Position numbers and translations under genes: made by a program. This document shows positions 35,516 to 46,600 of a stretch of 64,000 nt of DNA, piece after piece (within the stretch, counting starts at the first letter, position 1; every line of letters begins with the position of its first letter). Below the pieces are notes generated by a model, which saw only the letters and a list, made by a program, of their open reading frames with translations, was not told the DNA's origin and made no database searches. Origin of the DNA: Amoebophrya sp. A120 (Eukaryota; Sar; Dinophyceae; Syndiniales; Amoebophryaceae); assembly GCA_905178155.1 (NCBI GenBank), contig CAJINV010000010.1:2056167-2120166 (forward strand), in the 5' to 3' direction.

Positions 35516-38500
35516 TCATGTGCTTCTTCTTGCATCAACGTCGTCGGAACATACTTCCAGAGCAGGTTCAAACTGGCCCGGAGCTGCGTGTATCCTGTCC
35601 AACTCCGCGTTGGAGGGCCATATGCATTGCAAAAGTATCGATCGCATTCGCACTCGTGCTCGTCGTATAAATGCATTACAAATTTTCTCAGCACGAGAAA
35701 GAAAATTTGTAATGCTGATTTACGTATAAGAAAAGAATTTCTAATGCATGATTGCGATACGAGTACGATACTTTTGCACAGGATAGGCCAAAAGCAAACT
35801 TGAATCCGGTTCTTTATCAGCACCTTAACGAACACCTCGAAATTGGTCAGCGGCGTTTTCGTGGCCTCCTCCTGCGAACCAGTGTTACTCTCCGGCACCG
35901 GCTCCTCCTCTCCGGCACCCGCAAAATCATCGTCCACGTTGTGGTGCTGTGTGTCGCATGTTGAGTCTTGCTCCACCTCCGGGGTACTGCAACTAGTTGT
36001 CCTCTCGTCAATTGATGTACTAGTGCCAGCATCCTCGTCCTCCTCGTTGACGAAGACGTCATGATTATTAGTAGCAGCTGCAAAGCCAGCCCGTTCAAGA
36101 AAATCATTTTCTTTTTCACGCAGCTGCTCCTCGTCCTCCACATCTTCACAGGTGCTGGCACTACAACTTCTTCCCCGGCTAGCCGCACCCTCACCTCCTG
36201 CTCCTGCGCGAAAGCTAGTGCTGCACTTATCCCGCTTCATCTTCACACTGATCAAAACGTGGAACAGATGCAGGCTCCCCTTCTCGCAGTTCTCCCTCAT
36301 CACCGTCACAAGCTCCTCCGCATGCGCTCTCGAGTCATTCCGGTTTTCGAGCAACTCGTAGTGCAACAAAACCCGCCTCCCAGTCTGTTCGACGAAGTAG
36401 TTATGAATTGCAAAAGTGTATTGTCTCGTGGTCCTAGCAGAAATTGGAATTGCACTAGCGGTACACATTTTTTCAAAAACAAAAATGGTGGACTTTGTCA
36501 TGCTATATAAGCACCAGGCAAGAAGTCTGTCTTGGACTCGTTTATGCAATCATATGACTGCAACGTGACTACGAGCACGATACAAAAACTTTTGCAATTC
36601 ATAGTAGTTGAGTTCTTGCAAAACTTCCTCCAGCCGGTAAATTCGGTTCAGCGGGACGAGGGAATCCCTCTCTTCGGGGAAAGCCGAGCCGACGGTGAGA
36701 ACCAAGTTGATTTGCCGCCCATAATTCCTCATAGTTTCCGGTGCTGCTCGCCCTCGAGATGGATGTCGAACACCAGTCGTGTCTGTTGTTTGATGCCCGT
36801 TATCATTCTCAAAATGTTGCTGGTGTTGATGTAATTGTACTTCTAGTTCTCCTTCGTCCTCTCCAACCGTCGCACGAGATGAACCATCTTCCGTTTCATC
36901 TCCTGTATGAACTGCAAAAGTATCGTATAAATGCATTACAAATTTGACTTTCCTCAGCATGAGAAATAAAATTTGCAATGCTAATGCATGATTGCAATAC
37001 AACGAGTACGATACGTTTGTAATGCGTATCCTTCACAACTGAGCAATTTCCGGATCCCGGGAATCACGCCCGCCGTGTGCAGGAAAATCCGGCGCGGCTG
37101 TCCTGTGCAAAACTATCGCACTCGTTTCGTAGTAATTGCAGTCATACATTACAAATCTTTTTCTTAAGCTAAATCAGCATCACAAATTTTATTTCTCATG
37201 CTGAGAAATTTGTAATGCATTTATACGAGTACGATACTTTTGCACTTCATAGCGGCGAAATGCCGACCAGTAGCGGGTGCGTTAAGAGTTCCAAAGCTTC
37301 GAACGTACTCGGATTGGCAAGAGGCTCACCGACACCATTGAAATGGAGGAAAGAGAACGAGAAGGAGGCAGCTGCTGCACCAGCTCTTGGCTTGTTCTTG
37401 TTGCCAGACCTGCTGTGTACAACTTCGCCGCGGGTCGTGGAACAAGTGGAAATGTGCTGCGCCTGCGGTCCTAGTTGCTGCTCCTGTTGCATTATCAAAT
37501 GTAAAAATGTCTGGGTCTGGAAAGTTGTGATGCAGGCCACTGAATAAGAAGGACACTGTAATGCGCCGCCAAGCATGACAAGTTTTTTCATGCTTCTGCG
37601 TTGCGTATTCCGCATGAGAAACTGCGTGTTTGCATGACAGGCTAGGGAAGCTCTTGGTTGCCACGCAATACAGATCCCAGAGTCATGCCAGACTAGCATG
37701 ACAAGTCTCGCAATCTCCCAGACCCAGACATTTTTACAATCCATATGCATATTATTCATTCCCACGAAGTACAGCACTTGGTCCACGATTTCGTCACAAG
37801 TCAGCTGTCGCAGGAATTTCGGAGCCGTAAAGCCTACGGAATCCGGATCGTCTGGATTCGCAAACGCATACCCCTGCTGGGAGGAAATGGACAGATAGGA
37901 TTTAGTGCCGAACCAGGTCGACGTAGTGAGGATTTGCAGGGCGGGACTGGAAGTAGAGGAGGAAAGGAGGTGCGCGATGGATGAAAGCGACGAATTTTTA
38001 CTGCCGCCGGTGGACGATGTTGCTGTTGACCACGAAGATGAGTTCTTATTTTTCCCAGATGGATTGAAAAGCACCGCTTCGATGAGCGGTTGCAGCTTCG
38101 AAACAGAGGTAGAAGAACTTGGTGGTCTCCTGTAGACCACGGGAGTTGATGTACCAAGCACAGCTTCTGGTTCATCTGCTGCCTGCTGAGATCCATTTTC
38201 GGTGGAAGACACTCCTCCGGTAGAGGTAGTGCCTGACATGATGAACACGCGGCCCCCGCCAGCGTCCTCTCTACAACTACCAACGCGAACGCGCTCGTCT
38301 CCACTAGTAGTTTCCACAGGAGCCACCTCGAGGTTTGTTGCTGACAACTCAACATCAGGAAAATGACCCGTCTGCAGATACCGTGCTTTCTCGCACGCTT
38401 CCCGGCTTTTCCTCCTTCTTTCCTTCCACTCCGCTTTGATTTTCAGCAGTTGGTTCCGGCTCGCGAGAAATTCCTCCCGAGGGAGGAAGAACTGCTTTTG

Positions 38501-39367
38501 ACACGTGGAAAAGCAAGAACCGCCCATTGCAACATTCATTTCTGATGCACAACTACTTCCTTGCTGTTGGTGACGAGAGCTGCTGCGGGGGCCATCGTCC
38601 CGACCATTTCTTGATTTTGAATTGCTACAGGCACTGTCGCCTCGCTCCTCAAACCCGACGTCCCGGTTCCAGAACGGGACCAAGGAGCTCACATTCCGCC
38701 CGAACTCGTTTCTCAACTCGTACAGTAGTGGTTTCGGCACGTGCGTCATGTCGCACCACTGCTGCGTATGAGAGTGCACAAGTACTCCCCCTCTCGTCCC
38801 TCATTTGTCATGCAAAACCCCATACCCAAGTGCGTCCCCGTGGCACCGTTTGCGTGACAGATTCCGGAACAAGAAGCCCAAACAGTACTACAAACACTAG
38901 GCGCATAAATTTGCCATGCACAACCTGTCAGGTTCCACGTGTGCTGGTGTTTGCATTTTTGCTGTTCATGCAATACAAATGACGACGCGGGGGAGTTGTG
39001 CACCACTGTCATACTGCACCCCGTGCTTGTAAACTTCCGTGATGACCTGCTGGAGTCGGTAGTTCTTCTGTTTGTGATGTTCTTTGTCCTGCGGTTTCGA
39101 AGTGGAAGTTGTTCTGTGCTTGTTGTTTTCTGGCACAGTGGCTTCTCGTGACGAAATAAATGCCGTTCGCGATTTCGTTTGTCTCGTCTTCGTCATTGCC
39201 GCCTTTGTGTTCTTGCCGTTGAAAAACTGCACCAGTCGCTTCAGCAGAGGCCCACCTGCAACGGAACAAATTCTACCTGGTCCAGCAGTAGCAGCTCGCG
39301 AGGAAGACGTGGCGGTCCCTGTGGCCTGCCGGACGAGAGGACCACCCATGTTGGCCGAGGCGGACAT
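35516..39367 (-). CDS. RlmN/Cfr-like radical-SAM-fold protein, catalytic cysteines absent, 892 aa
   Basis: Exons: 39014-39367, 37746-38761, 37252-37487, 37029-37093, 36604-36900, 35786-36396, 35516-35615; all six introns are IEs and phases agree. The N-terminus resembles the RlmN accessory domain (LQQVITEVY, WCDMTHVPKPLLYELR). The core keeps EIVDQVLYF, NGVGEPLANP, RRIFLHTAGVIPGI, RDSLVPLNRIY and VLLHYELLENRNDS, aligning with RlmN radical-SAM strands. The segment that should carry CX3CX2C reads SISSQQGYAFANPDDP (near residue 410, about 37840-37889) with no cysteine. The C-terminal AACGQL motif reads AAPGQF (about residue 871). Both the 4Fe-4S ligands and the methyl-carrier cysteine are therefore missing, so RNA methyltransferase activity is unlikely. 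Low-complexity inserts enlarge it well beyond the bacterial enzyme. Probably a pseudoenzyme. Confidence 0.85.
35621..35785. mobile_element. IE-B introner, RlmN-like intron 6
   Basis: TATGCATTGCAAAAGTATCG and ACTTTTGCACAGGATA; perfect ggcca duplication. The same target site is occupied by IE-A (33853-34104) in the duplicated copy. Confidence 0.93.
36402..36603. mobile_element. IE-B introner (diverged), RlmN-like intron 5
   Basis: Outer ends TATGAATTGCAAAAGTGTA / ACTTTTGCAATTCATA; interior diverged; perfect gtagt duplication. Confidence 0.88.
36906..37028. mobile_element. IE-B introner, RlmN-like intron 4
   Basis: At 123 bp it is the shortest complete copy. Flanks tcctg / tcctt; the frame is kept. 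Confidence 0.88.
37099..37251. mobile_element. IE-B introner, RlmN-like intron 3
   Basis: Ends TGTCCTGTGCAAAACTATCG / CTTTTGCACTTCATA; perfect gcggc duplication. Confidence 0.92.
37493..37745. mobile_element. IE-A introner, RlmN-like intron 2
   Basis: TATCAAATGTAAAAATGTCT and inverse; perfect tgcat duplication. Confidence 0.93.
38767..39013. mobile_element. IE-H introner, RlmN-like intron 1
   Basis: TATGAGAGTGCACAAGTACT and TTGTGCACCACTGTCATA; flanks ctgcg / ctgca. Confidence 0.9.
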
Positions 39368-41027
39368 TTCTTTGGGTTACAACCGTGCGGCTTCCCTCAC
39401 TGATCATTTCAGAAACCAAACTGCATCCAGAAATATCTTCAAATACGAAAAGCAAAAGGATCACTTCTTTCATCCTGCAAGACGGCAGCGGAAGTAGACA
39501 TCAGCCCTTTCCGATGTTGATCACGTATGATCATTTCTGCAGCTTGTTGCAGTGGCGGTGTTGAACACTTGAAGTGACTAAGTCGCAGCTCTCCCTTGTG
39601 TCAAAGATCGAAATCCAAGACGAAACTGTTCATCTGTTCCTCCTGATAGTACATGTTGATGTTTATAGGTTTTCCGGAATTTGTCGCAAAGGAATCAGGT
39701 AAGACAGTAGCAAGGTTCTTCTTTCTGGCCGCGTTCTACTTGGCCGCTAGAGAAGTAGCCAACGATGAACGCCCGTCTTGCAGCTCTTCAGTCTTTGTAC
39801 TACGGTGGATTTTCAGTCTTTGTACTCATGGTGGATTTTCAGTCTTTGTACTACCGATCTGCGTTTTCAATGCACTACCGGGATAATAATTCCCATACTA
39901 AATCGGTAGTGGCTGCGTTTCCTTCATTATTTTCGTACGGTAGTGCAAACCCGAACACCCCTGCTACGGCGGATTTCAGGTCTTTGCGCTACCGGGATAG
40001 CAAAAGGATTCGCAACGAAAAAACAAAAAAAAACTGCTCCCAAGGTCGCGAAATTTATCGCGATCGGAGTGGGATTCGTGATTGTTATCCCGGTAGTGCA
40101 GCAAAAATGTGAGCCAAAGATGTGAGCTCAGCTCTTGGGGCGCCTGGCCTCTGCTCTCCTCAGTCTCTTGAGGCGAGCGCCGAGGCGCCCGCCGGGAAGC
40201 CACCGGCTCGTCTTCAGGCAAGGCGAAGCGCTCGACTTTCTCCGGTTGGGCATCAGCTCTTGGGGCTGGCTCAACTCTTGATGATGCGATGGGGCCAGGC
40301 GCGTAGCCCCCCGCGGATTAGGGTCCGGCGCCAAGGTGTTTTTCCGGATGAAAGGGAAGCTTTTTTCCCTTGTTTTTGAAGATGGGTGCTACGGATGAAC
40401 TTCCCGACTTACGCATGACAAGCGTGACGGAAGGTCTCCGCAAACGCGGCACTTTACGGTCTGAGTCCTTCGATTTCATAGAAAAAACAGGACGCAGATG
40501 CATGCAGCCTATGCATGACAAACCTGACGGAAGCTCTCTGCAGACGATGCATTTTACGGGCTGAGTCCATCGGTTTTCCACCAAAAACAGGGCAGACGAA
40601 TGCGAACTTATGCGCGACGAGCTTGACCTAAATACACAAAAGTAAGGCACTCGCAAGCGATGCATTTTACGGGCGGAATCCATCGACTTCCTATAAGAAA
40701 CAAGACAGAGACTGCTGCACTAGCTAGGTAGAACGACGAGGATTGCAATAGTGTGAAGCTTTGCAATGGTGTGACTCTGCTAGCTAATGATGGCTCATGA
40801 TGACGGTGAAGCTTGCTAGATTTCGGATTTCGGCTAAGTAGCTACGTAACTAGCGTGCCCAATGTCGGCCCGTTCCTTGGCTTTGCCGACCTTGCCTGTT
40901 TTTTTGCCATGACCTTGACTAACAAAATTTGGGGCACCTTGACTAACCCGGTAGTACATCGAGTAACCCGGTATCGGTAGTACAGCTACGTTCCATATTC
41001 TTCTTTCTGGCCGCGTTCTACTTGGCC
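39368..41027. repeat. Repeat-rich intergenic stretch
   Basis: 39716-39789 matches the left edge of the 952-bp repeat (TTCTGGCCGCGTTCTACTTG, AGAGAAGTAGCCAACGATGA). 39785-39975 has degenerate repeats of TTTTCAGTCTTTGTACT and CTACCGGGATA. 40120-40345 is GC-rich, with CAGCTCTTGGGGC twice. 40405-40690 holds about three degenerate units of roughly 110 bp with GCATGACAA, GATGCATTTTACGGGC and TCCATCG. No gene seen. Confidence 0.65.
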
Positions 41028-41979
41028 GCTAGAGAAGTAGCCAACGATGAACGAACGTCTTGCAGCTCTTCGCCAAATCATGTGTCTCTTTTTCGTTGCG
41101 TTCCTTCCGAGTGTTATCCAGAGCACACACCCAAGCGGCCCGTTGGGCCGCGCCTATTGGGGCTGGGACTGGGTCAAGCAGGCCGTGCCTAGCTTCCGTA
41201 GCGGGGAACGGCCCACTCCACCACAAACACGTCTGTCCGGACGAACCGGCACGACGTGAGCGGCCAGACTCAGGCGATATGTGGTCAGCTGCACAGGGCG
41301 GATCACATCAGAACAGGAGCAGCATTTCCCCAGAGGAGTAACAAACCACTGCGCTAGCGCAGCTAGAGCAGCAAAGCACCGAGCTAGCTTCCCACTGTGG
41401 CACCCAGGTCTCTGCGATCCGAGAGTGGCAAAGCAAACAAACTAACGGGAGGAAAACAGCCATCTCGTCCGCTGCCGCTAGCTATCCTAGCCTAGACGCC
41501 CTCCTCGGGACAAGCGGACCGCCCGAAACTTCCAAAAAGCAGCTCCCCTGTGGCACGCAGACAGCCAAACTCCTTGCGCTGCCCGGTTAACCAAACCGAA
41601 TAGACGCGCACCTCCAGTGTGCCCCCAGCCTCTGGCTCGCTGGGCAAATAGCAAGCGGCCCGAAAAAACAAACCCAGCCACTGCAGGCCCGGCAAACTCC
41701 CATCGAACCCCAACGAGCAGACCGCCGCTGCTGGAAGACTCACCCACGCTGACCACGGACGTTTGCGCCATTCCCCGAAATTACGGCCAAGGCCCGTCTA
41801 ATCGCTAGGGAGGAAAAATTCCTTTCGGAAGGCGAGGAAGGATGTCTTATCGTCTGAAAATACTGCTGTCGACCCAAAGCGAACCAGGCTACCCTTGCTA
41901 GAAAGCCGCCCCCCCAAGGGAAATCCAAAACTCAAACTGAGCAACCACCATGCCAAACGACCCCTGTTCCCAAAGCCAG
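41028..41979. repeat. 952-bp tandem repeat, copy 1
   Basis: Starts GCTAGAGAAGTAGCCAACGA. It matches copy 2 almost perfectly; the difference I saw is AACGAAC versus AACGCCC near the start. Four short frames recur with an exact 952-base offset, but none looks like a real gene. Function unknown. The IE empty site ATCAT is at 41077-41081. Confidence 0.9.
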
Positions 41980-42931
41980 GCTAGAGAAGTAGCCAACGAT
42001 GAACGCCCGTCTTGCAGCTCTTCGCCAAATCATGTGTCTCTTTTTCGTTGCGTTCCTTCCGAGTGTTATCCAGAGCACACACCCAAGCGGCCCGTTGGGC
42101 CGCGCCTATTGGGGCTGGGACTGGGTCAAGCAGGCCGTGCCTAGCTTCCGTAGCGGGGAACGGCCCACTCCACCACAAACACGTCTGTCCGGACGAACCG
42201 GCACGACGTGAGCGGCCAGACTCAGGCGATATGTGGTCAGCTGCACAGGGCGGATCACATCAGAACAGGAGCAGCATTTCCCCAGAGGAGTAACAAACCA
42301 CTGCGCTAGCGCAGCTAGAGCAGCAAAGCACCGAGCTAGCTTCCCACTGTGGCACCCAGGTCTCTGCGATCCGAGAGTGGCAAAGCAAACAAACTAACGG
42401 GAGGAAAACAGCCATCTCGTCCGCTGCCGCTAGCTATCCTAGCCTAGACGCCCTCCTCGGGACAAGCGGACCGCCCGAAACTTCCAAAAAGCAGCTCCCC
42501 TGTGGCACGCAGACAGCCAAACTCCTTGCGCTGCCCGGTTAACCAAACCGAATAGACGCGCACCTCCAGTGTGCCCCCAGCCTCTGGCTCGCTGGGCAAA
42601 TAGCAAGCGGCCCGAAAAAACAAACCCAGCCACTGCAGGCCCGGCAAACTCCCATCGAACCCCAACGAGCAGACCGCCGCTGCTGGAAGACTCACCCACG
42701 CTGACCACGGACGTTTGCGCCATTCCCCGAAATTACGGCCAAGGCCCGTCTAATCGCTAGGGAGGAAAAATTCCTTTCGGAAGGCGAGGAAGGATGTCTT
42801 ATCGTCTGAAAATACTGCTGTCGACCCAAAGCGAACCAGGCTACCCTTGCTAGAAAGCCGCCCCCCCAAGGGAAATCCAAAACTCAAACTGAGCAACCAC
42901 CATGCCAAACGACCCCTGTTCCCAAAGCCAG
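41980..42931. repeat. 952-bp tandem repeat, copy 2
   Basis: Identical over nearly its whole length to 41028-41979, implying a recent duplication or homogenisation. The empty site ATCAT is at 42029-42033. Confidence 0.9.
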
Positions 42932-43211
42932 GCTAGAGAAGTAGCCAACGATGAACGCCCGTCTTGCAGCTCTTCGCCAAATCATTATGCAAGAAAAAAA
43001 CTGTGTAAGTGTAAGCCTGTGATGCAGAAAATGCAAAACAGTTACACTTGTCATGCTGGACATGCGTCAGAGGCTCTTTCCGTACGTGTTTTCACGTAAT
43101 AGCCGCACATGACAGGCTCTCTCTGTCATGCAGAGCAAACTTGTGATGCTATTCCTCCAAGAAAGTTACACTAACACAGTTTTTTCCTTGGATAATCATG
43201 TGTCTCTTTTT
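42932..43211. repeat. 952-bp repeat, partial third copy split by an IE
   Basis: The first 54 bases of the unit (42932-42985) are followed by IE-G 42986-43194 and then about 17 more unit bases (from 43195), where similarity ends. Confidence 0.88.
42986..43194. mobile_element. IE-G introner in the third 952-bp repeat copy
   Basis: TATGCAAGAAAAAAACTGTG and CACAGTTTTTTCCTTGGATA; perfect atcat duplication; both intact sister repeats have the empty site. Not in a recognised gene. Confidence 0.95.
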
Positions 43212-43644
43212 ACTCTTTGTTTTTCCGTAAACGTTACCGTATCACGCGCAGTACTAATGTGTACAGAGGCTGGTCTGGTGCAGCTTTTAAGATTAAATTT
43301 GCTTCTTCAAACCGGTCATCTACTTGAAAGATTGATACCAAGGGTGAATTGAATAAAACGCCAATATCTTTAATCCGCGTTTTTCAGTTTGCCTTTGATA
43401 TACCAAATGCTCTGCAAGCGCAGGTGCTCGAAGAGAAAGACCGCTCTACTTCCACTACGCCAGCACCGAGCGCGTAGCAGCTGCGCGTGTAGTTGGTGGC
43501 AGATTTCTTCCCCTCTTCCCCACATACCGAATCATCCGCGACGCTATTTCCCTTCGTGGTCCTGTTGCGCAGAAAACAGCACCTCCCACCATCAGTAGAG
43601 CCGTGCACAATGCTCGTCGTGTTCTTTCGTGCAACAGCAGCACC
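43195..43644. other. Intergenic, no gene seen
   Basis: About 450 bases downstream of the membrane-protein stop, probably its 3' UTR. No IE or clear repeat apart from the last bases of the 952-bp unit. Confidence 0.4.
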
Positions 43645-46600
43645 TCACTCCACTGATTGGAAGTCTACTGTATTTATTCCACTTGGATTTGCATTCGCCC
43701 CTGCAGCAGCACTTGCTGTTCCGCCTGCTGTCGTGGAACCGCCACTAGATCCTGCCCCACCAGACGGCGACACCAGGGGCCTTGGGGGCGGCAGAGCCGG
43801 TGCGGCCACTGGTGCGGAGGACGTGCTGTCTTGCTCGCTAGTGGTCTCTATTGTGTCTAGTGCCGCAGTCCTAGTGGTTCCGCCGTTAATAGCAAAATCC
43901 TCCTGTGGTTGCACAGGCACTTGTTCTATCGCGGTAGAAGTCGAAGATGAAGCGGCTGCTTGTGCGTTCAGCATGTCAAAATTCGCTTCGAAGTCGCTCA
44001 TTTCCCCGCCGGAAGTCGTGGTCGCACCACCTCCTGCCGGTCCACCAGCAGTTCCGCCGAAATTACTTACAGAACCGTAGTCCGGCGTACCGAATGTGTT
44101 CGGGTCTAAACTCGCATCTCGTACGGTTTCCAGGCCGAGCTTTTTGAACAGTACCTGCATCTTCCGACTGTTCAGATCTTCATCCAGGACTCCAGACAGG
44201 GTTAACCGCAAATTCGCTAAATCAGTGACGCAGTTCTTGACCCCGGCGGTCAACACGAACTCCTCGCGCTGGTAGAAATCGATCTTCTGGTATGCATGGC
44301 AAATATGTCTGGGCGTTCTGGAACATGACAACTTGTCATGATGCCAAATCTGAATCATGCAAAAATCTGCGTTGCATGATTACCAAAAGCTGCCCGGTTT
44401 TAGTGCCCAAGTCAGGAGGGGGATTCTCATGCGGCGGGAAAAGCATGACAGAGATCTCACAAAATCTGTCACGCTAGGTCCTGCATTCTAGACCTCATGG
44501 GTCATCATGTAAAACCTGCATGACAAGTGTGCATATTTATGTCAGACCCAGACATGTTTGCATTTGATATCTGAGCGATTTCCGCGAATTCCTGGCATGT
44601 GACGGTATTCGAAGACAGGAACTGGATGCCACCTGAGGTGGTTTCGCTTTCGCTTTCATATTTCGTTGGATCGATAAGTACAAACGAAAGCAAACACGCT
44701 CCTTGCATTCTTCTCAGCCAACATGCGCAGCAGGCCACCATGAAGAGGAAAGAACTACCGATCTGTCATTCAGAATCAGATCAATGCAAACGACCGTCGC
44801 ATATTAGCGCTACTTGGTGAGAAAAATCACATTTCAGATAACTATGTAAGTACGTGCTCGTCTCAAGTTCCCATCCGGCTGTCCTATCAAATGCAAAAAT
44901 GTCTGGGTCTGGAAAATTCCGAGATTTGTCATGCAGTTTTTCAAGCTCCGCCAGGTCTGGAATGCAGGGCCTAGCATCACAGGTTCTGCAGCCCCTGGGT
45001 GATGCCTATTCTGCATGAGAAATGCCCTCGCAACATGGCCAGAAGTGGGGACCTTTTGCAAGTCATGCAACACAGATTTTTGTATGATCCGCTACACGCA
45101 TCACAAGTTCGGATTCTTCCAGACCCAGACATTTTTACATTTGATATGTCCGTCCAGGGCGCGGAGCAGGGACTATCAACTGCAAATATGTCTGGGTCTG
45201 GAAACTTGTAATGCTGGGTTGGGAATAGTGAATGCTCTACTGTAATGCACAGCCAAGCAAGAGAAATAAGATCGCTGCTTAGTGTTGCATTTTCCGCATG
45301 ACAAACTGCATTTTTGCATGACCCGTAAAAGGGTCTCTTCGTGGACACGCATCACAAACTCTTCATCAGGTTCAGCCATGCCAGACAAGCATGACAAACC
45401 TTGCATCCTTCTAGACGTCCAGGGATATTTGAATTTGATAGCGACTCCAAGGTTTCCATTTCTCGCATCTCGACCGTTTTCACGTTCGCGGCTGCACCGG
45501 CTCGCAAAGTTGACCTCGAACCGGTGCTCGTGCTTGCCGTCGAGGCTGCCACTGGTATCCCGGTTGCCACGCCACTCTGGCCTTCCAGGCCACCTGAGAA
45601 CATTTGTATGAGGAGTTTCTGATTCTGTTTGTCATGCCCATCATATTCTTATGCGCAAAAAACGAAGGAAAGTACGCCAAGTGCAGCTGTGTAGAAGCAA
45701 GTAAGTACTACAATACCTCCGCCTGTAAACCCTGTTCCCCCGACCACGCTGCCTGCTTGGTAAACCGTCCCCATTGAAGAATCCGCTGGCATTCCGATGA
45801 CCGGAACCCCCAGCGTGTTCGGCGTGCCGCCACTTCGGAAATTGTAGGGCGTTATGCCGCTTGCACCACCAGCGGAGTTCTTTATCAGCGGCCACGTGTT
45901 TTCCATTTGTTTCATGGTGGAGCGCGTATCGAGTTGGACGGCGCAGAGAAAGATCATGGATAAGGTGCTATCAAGTCCAAATACCTCTGGGTATGGAAAC
46001 TTGGAACTTGTAGTGCCACCTTTACATTCCTGGAAATAAATCTGTATTGCAGAACCAACAAAAGTCGCAGCCACTTTGTCATGCAAAAAAGCAGACTCTC
46101 ATGCGGATTGCGTATGAGAATAAAGCGATCGGGAAAGTTGTCATGCTGGGCTGCATTCGGAAGTAGTTCCGTCATCCACATTTTAGCATCACAGGTTTCC
46201 AGACCGAGACATATTTGCATTTGATAGGTACTGATGATGGACAAAACTATCGCGAACATGGCGTAAGACTCGCTCGACCTTGACTGCTATCCTGTGCATA
46301 AGTATCGTACTCGTAGTAAAACTCGCAATTATGCACTACAAATGTTTTTCTGAAGGTAAATCCGCATTACAAATTTTCTTTCTCATGCTGAGCATCAAAT
46401 TTGTCATGCAATAAATTATACTAGTACGATACTTGTGGAGTTCATAACTGCTCTGTTTGCTCCGTGTGACCGCCGAGGCAGGCTATGGGATTCTCAAACG
46501 TGACATTCTCAACCGTTACATGATTTGTCATGCAAAACTACCATGAACCACCAGAAAATCAAGCCACCTCGCATGACAAATCCCCGAAGGGCTAAACAGC

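Larger units (their letters stand above)
34106..35620. repeat. Tandem duplication, right unit
   Basis: Second copy of the unit in 32168-33852. Shared blocks include ATCATTCGTCGCTGGTTTGA, AACAGAATTTGTGCTGCTCT and GTGTGGGTAACTAAGAACTC. Its right edge is the genuine 3' end of the RlmN-like gene. Confidence 0.88.

Noticed and set aside
45594-45716. Apparent fourth membrane span in the three-pass protein (minus strand)
   Set aside because: It is read-through of a GT-AG intron (donor GAG|GTATTG, acceptor CTCAG|GTGG). Splicing gives a continuous Gly-rich frame, whereas the read-through hits a stop.
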